A stretch of DNA of 64,000 nt from Corallococcus interemptor (GCF_003668875.1 NZ_RAWM01000019.1:31898-95897), one strand, 5' to 3'. Counted from the stretch's first letter, positions 19,401 to 27,574 are shown. The notes: a model not told the origin generated them from the sequence alone. Made by a program: numbers and translations.

Positions 19401-19542
19401 GGAACACGTCCTGGCGCAGGTTGCGCAGCGCCACCGCGCCAAAGGCCGCCAGCGCCAGGACGATGACGACCGTCAGCCCCGGCCGGGAGAACGACGCGCG
19501 CAGGATGCGCCCCGGCAGCGTCGTGCGGGCATCAGTGTCCAT
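16414..19542 (-). CDS. Heavy-metal RND efflux pump, CusA/CzcA family
   Basis: 1042 residues, normal for the family. An N-terminal membrane helix (about 20-40) is followed by the porter region, the second set of helices from about 330, a second large periplasmic loop and the C-terminal helix bundle. The proton-relay segment reads GGLAIAVGLLVDAAIIVVEN with Asp412; the DFGxxxDGA motif of CzcA is absent and the sequence resembles CusA here, hinting at a monovalent metal such as copper or silver. The pump takes metal from the periplasm or cytoplasm and drives it through the fusion protein and outer-membrane channel encoded just upstream, whose gene overlaps by 11 bases. Confidence 0.92.
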   Translation of the reverse strand: MDTDARTTLPGRILRASFSRPGLTVVIVLALAAFGAVALRNLRQDVFPDLSAPIFNVIVQNPAMGAEELETAVAIPMEVALAGLPQVRRIRSTSQLGVTQVTVEFEPDADYFRSRQYVVERVAQAEGELPPGTDAPLVSSLTGRLNEVFEFTLEAQPGTADLMALRDLAEFDIKNRLLAVPGVAGVERLGGYLRQFQVLLDPDQLVARGITLDEVQHGLEGASVNASGGFVTQGPMEWTVRALGRAETVEDLSNTVVALRDGTPVLLGDVADVREAPAVRRGMAHRLQGEVVSCRVSKQFGADTVRVAEGVRAAIEELRRSLPPGVSLRVVYDQSELVGSALGGVGRAILLGAFLVVCVLFLLLGDWRAALIVTLTLPLSLALAGLLLKAAGIGLNTMTLGGLAIAVGLLVDAAIIVVENVIHDLREGKGRRPVRDEALAAAMEVGRPIAFATLIVVSVFIPLFAMTGIEGRMYQPLAAAVVACLAASLALALTLVPVVSGLLLRAPEEDSPEDVWIIRKVKAAYAPVLEKCMRHAGLVRVVALAITVPALGLAFMVGSDFMPRLDEGAFLLQTVLPPEASLDEVDRLNHRVEDVLRQFPEVEDVVRRTGRAERTEDPMPHTLSDVLVVLKKDSTGGREGLESRMREALEKVPGVSVLFTTPLGMRIDEGLGGSPADLSVRVFGPDLDTLAELAERTRALMAKVDGVEDLRVERLSGLPQLRVTVNRAAVARVGLTPGDVIRAIRVGLVGEEFAQIWRGQRRYDLVLRLADHRRGDVNALRNLLVDGHDGTRIPLSQLATIEETSGAGSVRREAGSRRIAVEAGVSGRDLGSTAAEVREVLATQLKLPTGYFVDVGGKVESQERAAQALTVAIALALLAVFVLLYLALDSVAEALVILATLPDAFVGGILALLIAGETWNVSSLVGLIGLFGIAVQNGLVLVAQTKDLMRRGKPFAEAVREASLGRVRPKLMTAGTAILGLLPLLVLPLHGTEIERPLAVVMVGGLVTSTLFTLLALPTFYALVHGFQERVAARRAARKHSA

Positions 19543-20728
19543 GCTCGTCGCCTCCGCCCTGGGACTTCTCGACCTCGGCCTTGAGCAGGAACGCGCCCTC
19601 CACCACCACCTCGTCGCCCACGGCGAGCCCCTTCAGGACCTCCACCTGCGTGCCCAGGCTGCGGCCCCGGCCGACCTCGCGCTGCTCGAAGACGCCGGCC
19701 TCCGGCGTGGGCAGGAACACCACCCAGCCGTTCTCCAGCCGCTGGAGCGCCGCCGCCGGCACGGCCGTGAGCGTGGCGCCGGGGTCTCCCAGCGGGATGG
19801 ACGCCGACGCGGACATGCCCGGCCTCAGGAGCCCCTTGGCGTTGTCCAGCTCCAGGCGCACGGGGATGGTGCGGCTGCGCGGATCCACGCCCTGGCCCAC
19901 GTGGCCCACCTTCGCGGCGAACTCCTGGCCGGGGAACGCGGCGAAGGTGACGCGCGCCTCTGCTCCGGGTTGCAGGCGCACGGCGTCCCGCTCGAACGCG
20001 TGCACGATGAGCCACAGCGACGACAGGTCTCCAATGCGGAAGAGCGCCTGCGACGGATCCGCCATCTGTCCCAGCCGCGCGGTGCGCTCCACGACGGTGC
20101 CGTCGATGGGCGCCTTGAGCACGAAGCCGGACGTGCCGTCACCTCCGGCACCGCCCGCGCCCAGGGACGTGAGCGCGGCCTTCGCGGCGGCCACGTCCGC
20201 CTCCGCGGCGGCGGCGTCCGCTTCGGCGGCCTGCGCGTCCTTGCGCGCGACGATGCGTTCATCCGCGAGCGAGCGCTTGCGGTCCGCGGCCTGACGGGCG
20301 GCGGTGGCGCGGGCCTGCGAGGCCTGGAGCTCCGCGCGGGCACGGCCCAGCTCCGGACTCTGGAGCTCCGCCAGCCGCTGGCCCTGCTTCACCGCCTGGC
20401 CTGTCGTCACGGCCACGGAGGCCACGCGCGCGGAGACAGGCGAGGTCACCTCCGCGTACGCGTCCTCGCTGAAGGACAGCTCGCCCAGCGCGGTGACGCT
20501 CTCTCCGCCCGGACGGGCCTCCACCTTCGCGGTGGTGACGCGCAGGTCGCGCAGCATCTCCTTGGGGACGTGCACGTGGATGACGTCGCCGGACTCGACG
20601 TGGAGCTTCTCCTCGGCCCCCTCGTCGTGCCCGTGTTCGTCGTGCGCGTCGTCGTGTTCCGCCTTGGAGGACTTGCAGGCGGTGAAGCCCACGAGCACGG
20701 CAATCATCAGCAGCAGGGTGGGCTTCAT
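19532..20728 (-). CDS. Periplasmic adaptor (membrane fusion) protein, CzcB/CusB family
   Basis: 398 residues. A lipoprotein-like signal (VLVGFTACKSSKAEHDD) is followed by a His/Asp/Glu-rich stretch (HDDAHDEHGHDEG) and the chain ends GGGDEHGH, both likely metal-binding. Then come the barrel-sandwich half-motif VTSPVSARVASVAVTTGQAV, a long Ala-rich coiled coil (about 130-200), the second half FVLKAPIDGTVVERTARLG and the beta-barrel with LRPGMSASASIPL. It links the RND pump to the outer-membrane channel. The start at 20728 overlaps the channel gene as ATGA, and its end overlaps the pump start by 11 bases. Confidence 0.92.
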   Translation of the reverse strand: MKPTLLLMIAVLVGFTACKSSKAEHDDAHDEHGHDEGAEEKLHVESGDVIHVHVPKEMLRDLRVTTAKVEARPGGESVTALGELSFSEDAYAEVTSPVSARVASVAVTTGQAVKQGQRLAELQSPELGRARAELQASQARATAARQAADRKRSLADERIVARKDAQAAEADAAAAEADVAAAKAALTSLGAGGAGGDGTSGFVLKAPIDGTVVERTARLGQMADPSQALFRIGDLSSLWLIVHAFERDAVRLQPGAEARVTFAAFPGQEFAAKVGHVGQGVDPRSRTIPVRLELDNAKGLLRPGMSASASIPLGDPGATLTAVPAAALQRLENGWVVFLPTPEAGVFEQREVGRGRSLGTQVEVLKGLAVGDEVVVEGAFLLKAEVEKSQGGGDEHGH

Positions 20729-21954
20729 GGCAGGACTCCGGTTTCCACTTCGAGCTGCACTCGGGCAAGGGCCAGCCGCAGGAGTCCATCGAGCCACGCG
20801 GCCCGCGCCTCCAGCGTGTCGCGCCGGACGAGGAGGAAGGCCGCGAGGTCCATCTCCCCGGCGTCATAGGAGCGCTGCGCCAGCGCCTCGTTGTCGTCCA
20901 GGAGCGGCAGCACCTCCTGCAGGACGCCGAGCGCGTCGCGGCTCGCGCGGTAGCGGTCGGTCGCGGCCTGGACCCGGGCGGGGACCACCAGTCGCGCGGC
21001 GCGAAGCTCTCCTTCGGCGCGGCTTGCGTCCGCTTCGCTCACGAGGCGCGCTTCCTGTCCCCGGGCGAAGAGGGGCAGGGGGACGCTCAGCGTTCCCAGG
21101 AACACCGTCTCGTCCGCCTCCTTCTGGTAGCGCGCGCCCACGGTCACGTCCGGCAGCACCTGCCGCCGGCCCAGCGTCGCGGCGGCCTTCGCCCGGGCCT
21201 GCTCCTGCTCCAGGGCCACCACGTCCGGGCGCGTTCCACCTCCGTCCGGTGGCGCGCGTGGAGGCGCCAGGGCCAGCGACCGCAGATCATCCTCGAAGGA
21301 GGCCGGGGCCGCCGCGCGGTAGCCCAGCTGCCCCTCCAGCTCCGCCCGCAGCGCGTCGACTTCACCCGACGCGACCTGGACCTCCGAGCGGGCCCGGGCG
21401 TGCGCGACCTTGGCCACGTTGACGTCCACCGCCGGCACGTCACCGGCCGCGTAGCGCTTCTCCGTGGCCTGGACCGTGCGCGCCGTTGCCTCCTCCACGG
21501 CGGCCACCAGCTTCCGCCGCTCGCGGGCCTGCAACAGGCGCAGGTAGGCGGCGGCCACGTCTCCCAGGACGAGCCGCTCCGCGTCGCGCAGGCGGGCCTC
21601 TTCCATGGACAGGCCGGCGCGCGCCGCCTCCCGCCGCAGGCCCTGCTTGCCGCCCAACTCGAAGGGCTGCGACAGGCCCACCGCGACGTCCAGACCGTGG
21701 TCGCCATTGGGGAGCCGTCGCGGACCTACCTGGACATCGAGCTGGGGGTTCTCACGCAAGAGCGGCGCGGCGCTCGCCAGGGGGCCCTGGGCGGCGCGCA
21801 CGCGGGCCCGGGCCTCCACCAAGGCAGGGGCGTGCTGGCGCGCGAGGGTGAAGGCGTCCTGGAGCGTGATGCGGGAGGGATCCGCGCCACCGGGGCGCGG
21901 CCATAACAGGGCGGCGGCCAGCCCGAGGGCGGCCGTCGCGGGGCGGATGGACAC
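20725..21954 (-). CDS. Outer membrane efflux protein of the RND system (CzcC/CusC-like, TolC family)
   Basis: 409 residues. A GTG at 21954 with GAGG ahead starts a signal peptide (AALGLAAALLWPRPGGADP). The mature chain begins ITLQDAFTLARQHAPALVEA, the usual first TolC helix, and contains two long Ala/Arg-rich helical repeats; NPQLDVQVGPRR and LSVPLPLFARGQEARL are the family loop motifs. It provides the outer-membrane exit for the pump. Operon order channel, adaptor, pump matches czcCBA. Confidence 0.9.
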   Translation of the reverse strand: MSIRPATAALGLAAALLWPRPGGADPSRITLQDAFTLARQHAPALVEARARVRAAQGPLASAAPLLRENPQLDVQVGPRRLPNGDHGLDVAVGLSQPFELGGKQGLRREAARAGLSMEEARLRDAERLVLGDVAAAYLRLLQARERRKLVAAVEEATARTVQATEKRYAAGDVPAVDVNVAKVAHARARSEVQVASGEVDALRAELEGQLGYRAAAPASFEDDLRSLALAPPRAPPDGGGTRPDVVALEQEQARAKAAATLGRRQVLPDVTVGARYQKEADETVFLGTLSVPLPLFARGQEARLVSEADASRAEGELRAARLVVPARVQAATDRYRASRDALGVLQEVLPLLDDNEALAQRSYDAGEMDLAAFLLVRRDTLEARAAWLDGLLRLALARVQLEVETGVLP

Positions 21955-22059
21955 GGAGGAAGACCTCTTCGGAAGAAGGCGGCCGCGCATCCATGCGCCC
22001 GGGCATGTGGCCGGGCACACCGGTGGCGGGGCGCGTGCGAACGACGAAGGACGCGGGCC

Positions 22060-22377
22060 TTAAACGAGAGGGACTATCGGGGGATGCAGGATGTCATCCG
22101 CGTCCGCGGACGACGGCTCGGAGGCTTCGAGCACGATGGGGAGCTCCTGTCCCCGAGAACTCATGAGCCCCGGCAGCGGTACGGCGACGGCCAGGGGCTT
22201 CACGTGCGTGCAGCAGGTGCAGTCCACGCAGGTGGGAGCGCACTGGCCCTGCGCGTCGTCATCCGCGCAGCCCGTGAGGCACGTCTCCGCCTGCTGCGCC
22301 GGCCCGAAGGCATGCGCGAGCCCGCCCCCGATGGGAGCGAGCAGGACCAGGCAGAGGATGAGCCAGAGTCGAAGCAC
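22060..22377 (-). CDS. Small exported Cys-rich protein heading the metal-efflux operon
   Basis: 105 residues: a clear signal peptide (MLRLWLILCLVLLAPIGGGL) cleaved near AHA, then a short mature part with nine Cys packed into CLTGC, CAPTCVDCTCCTH, and a Pro-rich end. It is not a family I can name. Its place 105 bases before the channel gene and the dense thiols suggest a periplasmic metal binder or sensor, comparable in position to CzcI/CopI-type proteins but not in sequence. It could also be a lineage-specific lipid-free metal buffer. Confidence 0.7.
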   Translation of the reverse strand: MLRLWLILCLVLLAPIGGGLAHAFGPAQQAETCLTGCADDDAQGQCAPTCVDCTCCTHVKPLAVAVPLPGLMSSRGQELPIVLEASEPSSADADDILHPPIVPLV

Positions 22378-22452
22378 CGGGGCGCTCTTCTAGCACCTTC
22401 CGGCGCGCGTGTGCATGCCGCCAGTGGGGCAGGGTGGCGAGACGGCCGCTGC

Positions 22453-23319
22453 TCAGCCGCCAATGCCCTTGCGCAGGCGGGCCCAGTCGAAGTTGGCCGC
22501 CGGGTCGTCCTTGCGGCCCTTGGGCACGGCCACGTCCTTGTGCCCGACGATGTTCTTCATGGGCACGTCGTACTCCTGCTTCAGGTAGCCCACGAGCTTC
22601 GTCAGCGACTTGTACTGCGCCTCCGTGAAGGCCGTCTTGCCGCTGCCGTCGTTGACGATCTCGATGCCGATGGAGCGCGCGTTCACGTCCGTGGGCACGC
22701 CGTGCAGCTCACCCTTGCCCGCGTGCCACGCGCGCTTGTCGTCACCGACCAGCTGGTAGATCTTCCCGTCGCGGTCCAGCATGTAGTGCGCGGACACCTT
22801 GCTGTCCTTGTTGCGCATCCACGCCAGGTCCCCGGAGCCGTTGTTGGTGCCGGTGTGGTGCAGCACGATGGCGTCGATGTCCGCGCCGTTGCGCGAGTCG
22901 CTGTTGGGCGAGGGCGCGCTCACCACCGCGGGCTTGGTGAACTTCCCGGGCTGGGTGGGCGGAGGCGTCGTCGTCTTCAGCGCCTTGGCCAGCGCCGCCG
23001 CCGTCTGCGTCCCGTAGTAGCCGGTGGCGGAGATCTTGTGGTCCGCCTGGAACTTCTTCACCGCCGTCTCGGTCTGCGGCCCGAAGGAGCCGGCGCCCGA
23101 GTTCATCTGCGCCTGGGTCATGTAGCCCAGCTTCACCAGCCCCTGCTGCAGCTGCTTCACCTTGGCCCCGGAGTCACCCTTGCCCAGCCCGGCCGCCGGC
23201 GCCGTCAGGGCGGTGGACGCGGCCGCGGCGCGAGGAGCGGCGGCGGTGCGGGGGGCCGTGGCGGCGGTGCTCGCGGGCGCGGAGGCGGTGGCGCGGGTGG
23301 AGGGGGCGCGGACGGTCAT
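22453..23319 (-). CDS. N-acetylmuramoyl-L-alanine amidase with peptidoglycan-binding domain
   Basis: 288 residues. A low-complexity Ala/Thr/Pro/Arg N-terminus (1-43) lacks a convincing signal peptide. A PG_binding_1 domain (about 44-112: LGKGDSGAKVKQLQQGLVKL, SFGPQTETAVKKFQ) precedes an Amidase_2 domain (about 145-285) with the zinc ligands in IVLHHTG and VGHKDVAVPKGRKDDP, and SAHYMLDRDGKIYQLV between. It cleaves the amide bond between muramic acid and the peptide stem, or acts on anhydro-muropeptides. It is a monocistronic gene. Without a signal it may be exported another way or act at lysis. Confidence 0.9.
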   Translation of the reverse strand: MTVRAPSTRATASAPASTAATAPRTAAAPRAAAASTALTAPAAGLGKGDSGAKVKQLQQGLVKLGYMTQAQMNSGAGSFGPQTETAVKKFQADHKISATGYYGTQTAAALAKALKTTTPPPTQPGKFTKPAVVSAPSPNSDSRNGADIDAIVLHHTGTNNGSGDLAWMRNKDSKVSAHYMLDRDGKIYQLVGDDKRAWHAGKGELHGVPTDVNARSIGIEIVNDGSGKTAFTEAQYKSLTKLVGYLKQEYDVPMKNIVGHKDVAVPKGRKDDPAANFDWARLRKGIGG

Positions 23320-23420
23320 GGCGTATGATTCCAGGAAGATTGGACAGTTGTTTCTTCCGCGATTATCGACCGGGGCGTCCGGAAGTTGTGTGCCGGGCGT
23401 GAAACGAAACCGGCCCGGTG

Positions 23421-24524
23421 TCAGCTCCCCGTGGCCCGGCGCGGCGACTCGGTGTGCGCGGCTGTGTCACCGCGCACCTGGGAGTAGGGGTCCAGCGGAT
23501 CCCCTCCCAGCGACTCCAGCTCCACCCACGTGCCCAGGCCCATGCGCCGCGCGTGGTCCAGCAGGAGGCGCGTCACCACGTGGTCCTCCAGCGCGTGGCC
23601 GGTGGAGTCGAACACCGTGTTGCGCTCGCGCCAGCCGAGGAACTCCTCCGGCTGCTGCACCACGGTGGCCAGGTCCGGGCCAATCTGGTCCGGGTGGAGC
23701 TGCTGGCACTCACCCTCCAGGCGCGCCTGGGCGGGGAAGTCCGGCACCACGAGGCTGCGGCGCAAGAGCGCCAGCGGCAGCTCCGCCTTGCCCGGCTGAT
23801 CCGCGCCCACGGCATTGACGTGCGCGTGCGGCTGCAACGCGTGGCCGGAGATGACGGCCCCCGCGCCCGGAGCGACGGTGGTCGCGGTGCAGAGGATGTC
23901 GGCGCGCGCCTCCAGGTCCGGCAGCGGCGTGGGCCGCACGTCCAGCCCCAGGAACGCCACGCGCCGCACGAAGGAGCGCGTCGCGTCCGGATCAACGTCG
24001 TGCACCAGGACCTGCTCCAGCCGGAACACGCGGCTGAGCGCGTGCAGCTGCGACACGGCCTGCGCGCCGCAGCCCACCAGCCCCAGCACCCGGCTGTCCG
24101 GATGCGCGAGGTAGCGGCTGGCCACCGCGGACGCGGCGCCGGTGCGCAGCGCCGTGGCGAACACGCCGTCCATCACCGCCAGCAGGTGGCCCGTCTTCAC
24201 GTCGTAGACGCTGTGGGACGCGACCAGCGTGGGCAGCTTCGAGTCCCCCCGGTTGCCCGGAAGGGAGGCGGACACGCGCACGGTCAGGCTGTCCCCGCGC
24301 CGCAGGGCGGGCATCCAGCCCATCGTCCCGGAAGGCCGGGACTCGCCCGCCACCTGGAAGCCCTCCCGCTTGGGGACCTGCAGGACGGATTCGTCGAATT
24401 CCCGCAGCGCCACGGTCAGCGCGTGGATGAGCTCGTCCATCAGGACGTCCAGACCCACGCCCTCCACGAGCGCGCGCAAGTCAGTGGGACCGAGCAGCAG
24501 GGTGCGGAGAACCGGGAGCGTCAT
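23421..24524 (-). CDS. Ornithine cyclodeaminase/mu-crystallin family protein
   Basis: 367 residues. LGLVGCGAQAVSQLHALSRV near residue 150 is the NAD(P)-binding motif of the family, followed by VLVHDVDP; the substrate side shows PSGTMGWMPALRRGD and VNAVGADQPGKAELP (the family's G-A-D-x-P-G-K motif). Members are ornithine cyclodeaminases, ketimine reductases or amino-acid dehydrogenases; the true substrate cannot be told from sequence. It is transcribed divergently from the hybrid kinase gene across 197 bases that contain a long-spaced inverted repeat. Confidence 0.85.
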   Translation of the reverse strand: MTLPVLRTLLLGPTDLRALVEGVGLDVLMDELIHALTVALREFDESVLQVPKREGFQVAGESRPSGTMGWMPALRRGDSLTVRVSASLPGNRGDSKLPTLVASHSVYDVKTGHLLAVMDGVFATALRTGAASAVASRYLAHPDSRVLGLVGCGAQAVSQLHALSRVFRLEQVLVHDVDPDATRSFVRRVAFLGLDVRPTPLPDLEARADILCTATTVAPGAGAVISGHALQPHAHVNAVGADQPGKAELPLALLRRSLVVPDFPAQARLEGECQQLHPDQIGPDLATVVQQPEEFLGWRERNTVFDSTGHALEDHVVTRLLLDHARRMGLGTWVELESLGGDPLDPYSQVRGDTAAHTESPRRATGS

Positions 24525-24545
24525 GCGCGCGGAGTCTACGCCCCT

Positions 24546-24588
24546 GACAGGAATTGCAACGGGTCAGTTTTGATTACGAATTCCTGTC
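24546..24588. promoter_or_regulatory. Widely spaced 10-base inverted repeat between divergent genes
   Basis: GACAGGAATT at 24546-24555 and its exact complement AATTCCTGTC at 24579-24588 are 33 bases apart start to start, about three helical turns, in the region shared by the cyclodeaminase and histidine kinase promoters. Two half-sites on one DNA face suggest a regulator dimer with looping. The AT content is high compared with neighbours. Confidence 0.5.
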
Positions 24589-24721
24589 TTGCTGTGGGTT
24601 TTGAATACAGGTGCAGGGAACAAGGTGGCGAAGGGGTTGTGTTGGATGCGGGCGCTCGACATCCGGTGAACCTCCGTGGCCCCGGTCTCCTGCCCGCCCT
24701 GCACACCACCCCAACGCCCGA

Positions 24722-25993
24722 GTGAACGCCGCCTTGAAGCCCTCCGGTCCCAGGACGCCCGTCCTCGCCGCCGTCTCCGACGCGTCTCCCCGACGCTCCA
24801 CCGATGGCTCCTCCGACGCTCCTCGCGCGCGCATCCTGCTGGTGGACGACACGCCGTCGAACCTGCTGGCGCTGGAGGCCATCCTGGAGCCGCTGGGGCA
24901 GCACGTGGTGTCGGTGCGCTCCGGTGACGAGGCGCTGAAGGCGCTGCTGCTGGACGAATACGCGTGCGTGCTGATGGACGTGCAGATGCCGGGGCTGGAC
25001 GGCCTGGAGACGGCGCGCCTGGTGCGCACCCGCGAGCGCACGAAGCACCTGCCCATCATTTTCATCACCGCGCTCAGCCGCGAGGCGGCCTACGTCACCC
25101 GGGGCTACGAATACGGCGCGGTGGACTACCTGCTCAAGCCCGTGGATCCGGACATCCTGCGCGCCAAGGTGTCCGTGTTCGTGGAGCTGTACCTGCGCGG
25201 AGAGAAGCTGCGGGAACAGGCGCTGGAGCTGGCGGAGCGCCGGCGCGTGGAGGAGGAGCTGCAGCGCGCGACGGAGCTGGAGCAGCAGCTGGTGGGAATC
25301 GTGGGCCACGACATCCGCACGCCGCTGGCCGCCATCCTCACCACCGCCAACGCGCAGCTGTCACGCGAGGCGCTGCCGGAAGGCCAGCGCAAGGCCTTCG
25401 AGCGCGTGGCCCGCGGCGGCGAGCGCATCCAGGGCATCGTGGACCAGCTGCTGGACTTCACCCGCGCGCGCGTGGGCGGCGGCATCCCGGTGGTGCCGGG
25501 CGCGGGCGACTTGAACGAGCTGTGCCGCAAGCTCGTGGACGAGCTGCGCGCGGCGCGGCCGGAGCGCTCCATCCTGTGCGACTTCGTGCGCGACAGCCTC
25601 CCCGGTGTGTGGGACCTGGACCGCATGGCGCAGGTGGTGGCGAACCTGCTGGACAATGCGCTCAAGTACAGCCCGCGAGACACCCCCGTGCGCCTGCGCA
25701 CCTACGAGCAGGGCGTCGACTCCGTGTATCTGGAAGTGCAGAACGCCGGGGCCCCCATCCCCGCGCAGCTGTTGCCCACGCTCTTCGAGCCCTTCCGTCG
25801 CGGCGACGGCCCCGGCAAGCGCGAGAGCCTGGGCCTGGGGCTCTACATCGCGCGCAGCATTGTTGAAGCGCACGGCGGGACCCTCCGGGTGGAATCCACC
25901 CCGGACGTGGGTACGATCTTCTCCCTCTGCCTTCCACGTCAGGCTTTGGTCGAAGCGCGTGCGCACTCCCTGTGCGCGCCGCTGACGGCCTGA
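24722..25993 (+). CDS. Hybrid response regulator-histidine kinase
   Basis: About 423 residues. A receiver domain comes first (about 37-155) with VDDTPSN, the phospho-acceptor in CVLMDVQMPG and the Lys in YLLKPVDP. A short helix follows, then the kinase core: H-box VGHDIRTPL (about 200), N-box NLLDNALKYSP, and GLGLYIARSIVEAHGG with TIFSLCLP. It is a soluble sensor whose kinase may respond to phosphorylation of its own receiver. No output regulator lies beside it. The start is uncertain: GTG at 24722 is used, but TTG 24734 and GTG 24611 are also open and none has a strong ribosome site. Confidence 0.85.
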   Translation: MNAALKPSGPRTPVLAAVSDASPRRSTDGSSDAPRARILLVDDTPSNLLALEAILEPLGQHVVSVRSGDEALKALLLDEYACVLMDVQMPGLDGLETARLVRTRERTKHLPIIFITALSREAAYVTRGYEYGAVDYLLKPVDPDILRAKVSVFVELYLRGEKLREQALELAERRRVEEELQRATELEQQLVGIVGHDIRTPLAAILTTANAQLSREALPEGQRKAFERVARGGERIQGIVDQLLDFTRARVGGGIPVVPGAGDLNELCRKLVDELRAARPERSILCDFVRDSLPGVWDLDRMAQVVANLLDNALKYSPRDTPVRLRTYEQGVDSVYLEVQNAGAPIPAQLLPTLFEPFRRGDGPGKRESLGLGLYIARSIVEAHGGTLRVESTPDVGTIFSLCLPRQALVEARAHSLCAPLTA

Positions 25994-26194
25994 AACACAA
26001 GGCTCGTCGCGTCACGGGCAAGGCATTGCAGTGCGGGCTGATAAGTCCACATGAAAGGCATACAACAATCCATCCACATCAAAACCTCTCAAGGGATGAG
26101 GTAAGTATGTGGACGGTTTGCTACAATGCCAGACGTCCGGGAGGCGATCCGTCCGGACGCAAAAAGTGTCCGCTTTGGGGAGGGTGCGCGACAA

Positions 26195-27382
26195 ATGAAC
26201 GACAACTCGACGTGGATTCCCGTGGATGGAAGCGACCCGATGCGTGCGTGGGTGCGACGCCCCGCCTGTGGGACGGGTCCCGGCCTGCTGCTGCTGATGG
26301 TGGAGGCGTTCGAGGGAAACGCCCACCTGAAGCTGATGGCCGAGCGCTTCAGTGAAGAGGGGTACGTGGTCGTGGTGCCGGACCTCGCCTCGCGCGGAGA
26401 GCCGGAGGAGATGGACCTGAAGCCGGTGGTGGCCTGGGCGCGCTCGCTGCCGGAGATCGTGGGCCTCAAGGGCAAGAAGCAGGTCGGCGCGCTGGGCTAC
26501 GGGCTGGGCGGGACGCTGGCCGCGCAGCTGGCGGCGCACGGTCACGTGGACTGCGCGGTGACCTACTGCTCACCGGGGATGGAGGACGTGCTCTCGCAGG
26601 GCGGTGAGAACGCGGCCCCCATGGTGGTCCACTTCGCGGAGTGGGACGGCTTCGTGCCCCCGTCCGCGGTGGCGCGGGTGAAGCAGTACGTGGGCGTGGA
26701 CGTGGAGCTGTACGTGTACCAGGGCGTGCGCCATGGCTTCTTCCGCGAGGGGTCCCCGGCCTATCACCGGCCCTCGCAGATGACGGCGCACTCGCGGACG
26801 CTCGGGCTGCTCAAGAAGGTGATGGGGCCGCGCTACGACCTGGCCGCGCTGTGGGACAAGCACACGGAGCTGGAGTTCGCCGCGCGGGATGCCGCCGCGA
26901 CCATGGAGACCATGGTGGCGCACCCGTACGTCAACAGCGTGCCGGTGATGACGGGCGGCGTGGGCGCGGAGTACCTGCACCGCTTCTACGCGAACCACTT
27001 CGTCCACGCGAACCCCAAGGACACGAAGATGACCCTGCTGTCGCGCACCGTGGGTGCGGACCGCGTGGTGGACGAGTTCATCTTCAGCTTCACCCACGAC
27101 ATCGAGATGGACTGGATGCTCCCGGGCATCCCGCCCACCGGGAAGTACGTGGAGGCGGCCTTCGTCGCGGTGGTCAACTTCCGCGGCGACAAGCTCTACC
27201 ACGAGCACATCTACTGGGATCAGGCGTCGGTGCTGGTGCAGCTGGGCCTCATCGACCGCAAGGGCCTGCCCGTCACCGGGGCCGAGGCCGCGCGCAAGCT
27301 GCTGGATGAGACCCTCCCGTCCAACACCCTGATGGAGAAGTGGGACGAGAGCGCCCCCTCCAACAACCGCAAGGCCGGCTGA
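26195..27382 (+). CDS. Dienelactone hydrolase-like domain fused to a SnoaL/NTF2-like domain; nucleophile Cys replaced by Gly
   Basis: 395 residues. The first 220 form a dienelactone hydrolase fold: EAFEGNAHLKLMAERFSEEG, then GALGYGLGGTLA where the family has GYCxGG, then the acid in HFAEWDGFVPPS and the His in GVRHGFFREG. The codon at 26501 is GGG (Gly103), so the catalytic thiol is missing. The C-terminal 145 residues (from YLHRFYANHFVH) look like a SnoaL/NTF2 fold, with HDIEMDWMLPG and YHEHIYWDQASVL. It may be a binding protein or an enzyme using other residues. The ATG at 26195 has GGAGGG upstream. Confidence 0.82.
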   Translation: MNDNSTWIPVDGSDPMRAWVRRPACGTGPGLLLLMVEAFEGNAHLKLMAERFSEEGYVVVVPDLASRGEPEEMDLKPVVAWARSLPEIVGLKGKKQVGALGYGLGGTLAAQLAAHGHVDCAVTYCSPGMEDVLSQGGENAAPMVVHFAEWDGFVPPSAVARVKQYVGVDVELYVYQGVRHGFFREGSPAYHRPSQMTAHSRTLGLLKKVMGPRYDLAALWDKHTELEFAARDAAATMETMVAHPYVNSVPVMTGGVGAEYLHRFYANHFVHANPKDTKMTLLSRTVGADRVVDEFIFSFTHDIEMDWMLPGIPPTGKYVEAAFVAVVNFRGDKLYHEHIYWDQASVLVQLGLIDRKGLPVTGAEAARKLLDETLPSNTLMEKWDESAPSNNRKAG

Positions 27383-27574
27383 CACGGCCGGGATGACCTG
27401 ACCCCCGCGCCCCGGGTTCGCCGTTACCCAGGGCGCGGTGTCTGACTTTCAAGGGCTGGGACGCGCTGAGCCATTGCGCAGGCTCCTCTGGAAAGTCCAA
27501 AATGCGGCACCTCACTGGATGGTCCAGGGGGGCTTCGTTTCCCAGACTTCCTCTGGATTTGGCGCCGCTCCCGG

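Noticed and set aside
16405..19584. 1059-codon plus-strand open frame opposite the RND pump gene
   Set aside because: It is the antisense shadow of a pump with full family motifs; its own translation is His/Gln/Arg-rich low complexity.
26122..26127. TACAAT as a -10 element before the dienelactone-hydrolase-like gene
   Set aside because: No -35 element at the right distance; kept out of the feature list.
27440..27480. Possible sigma-54 promoter before the chemoreceptor (TGGGACG and TTGCGC)
   Set aside because: The spacing between the -24-like and -12-like elements is too long.
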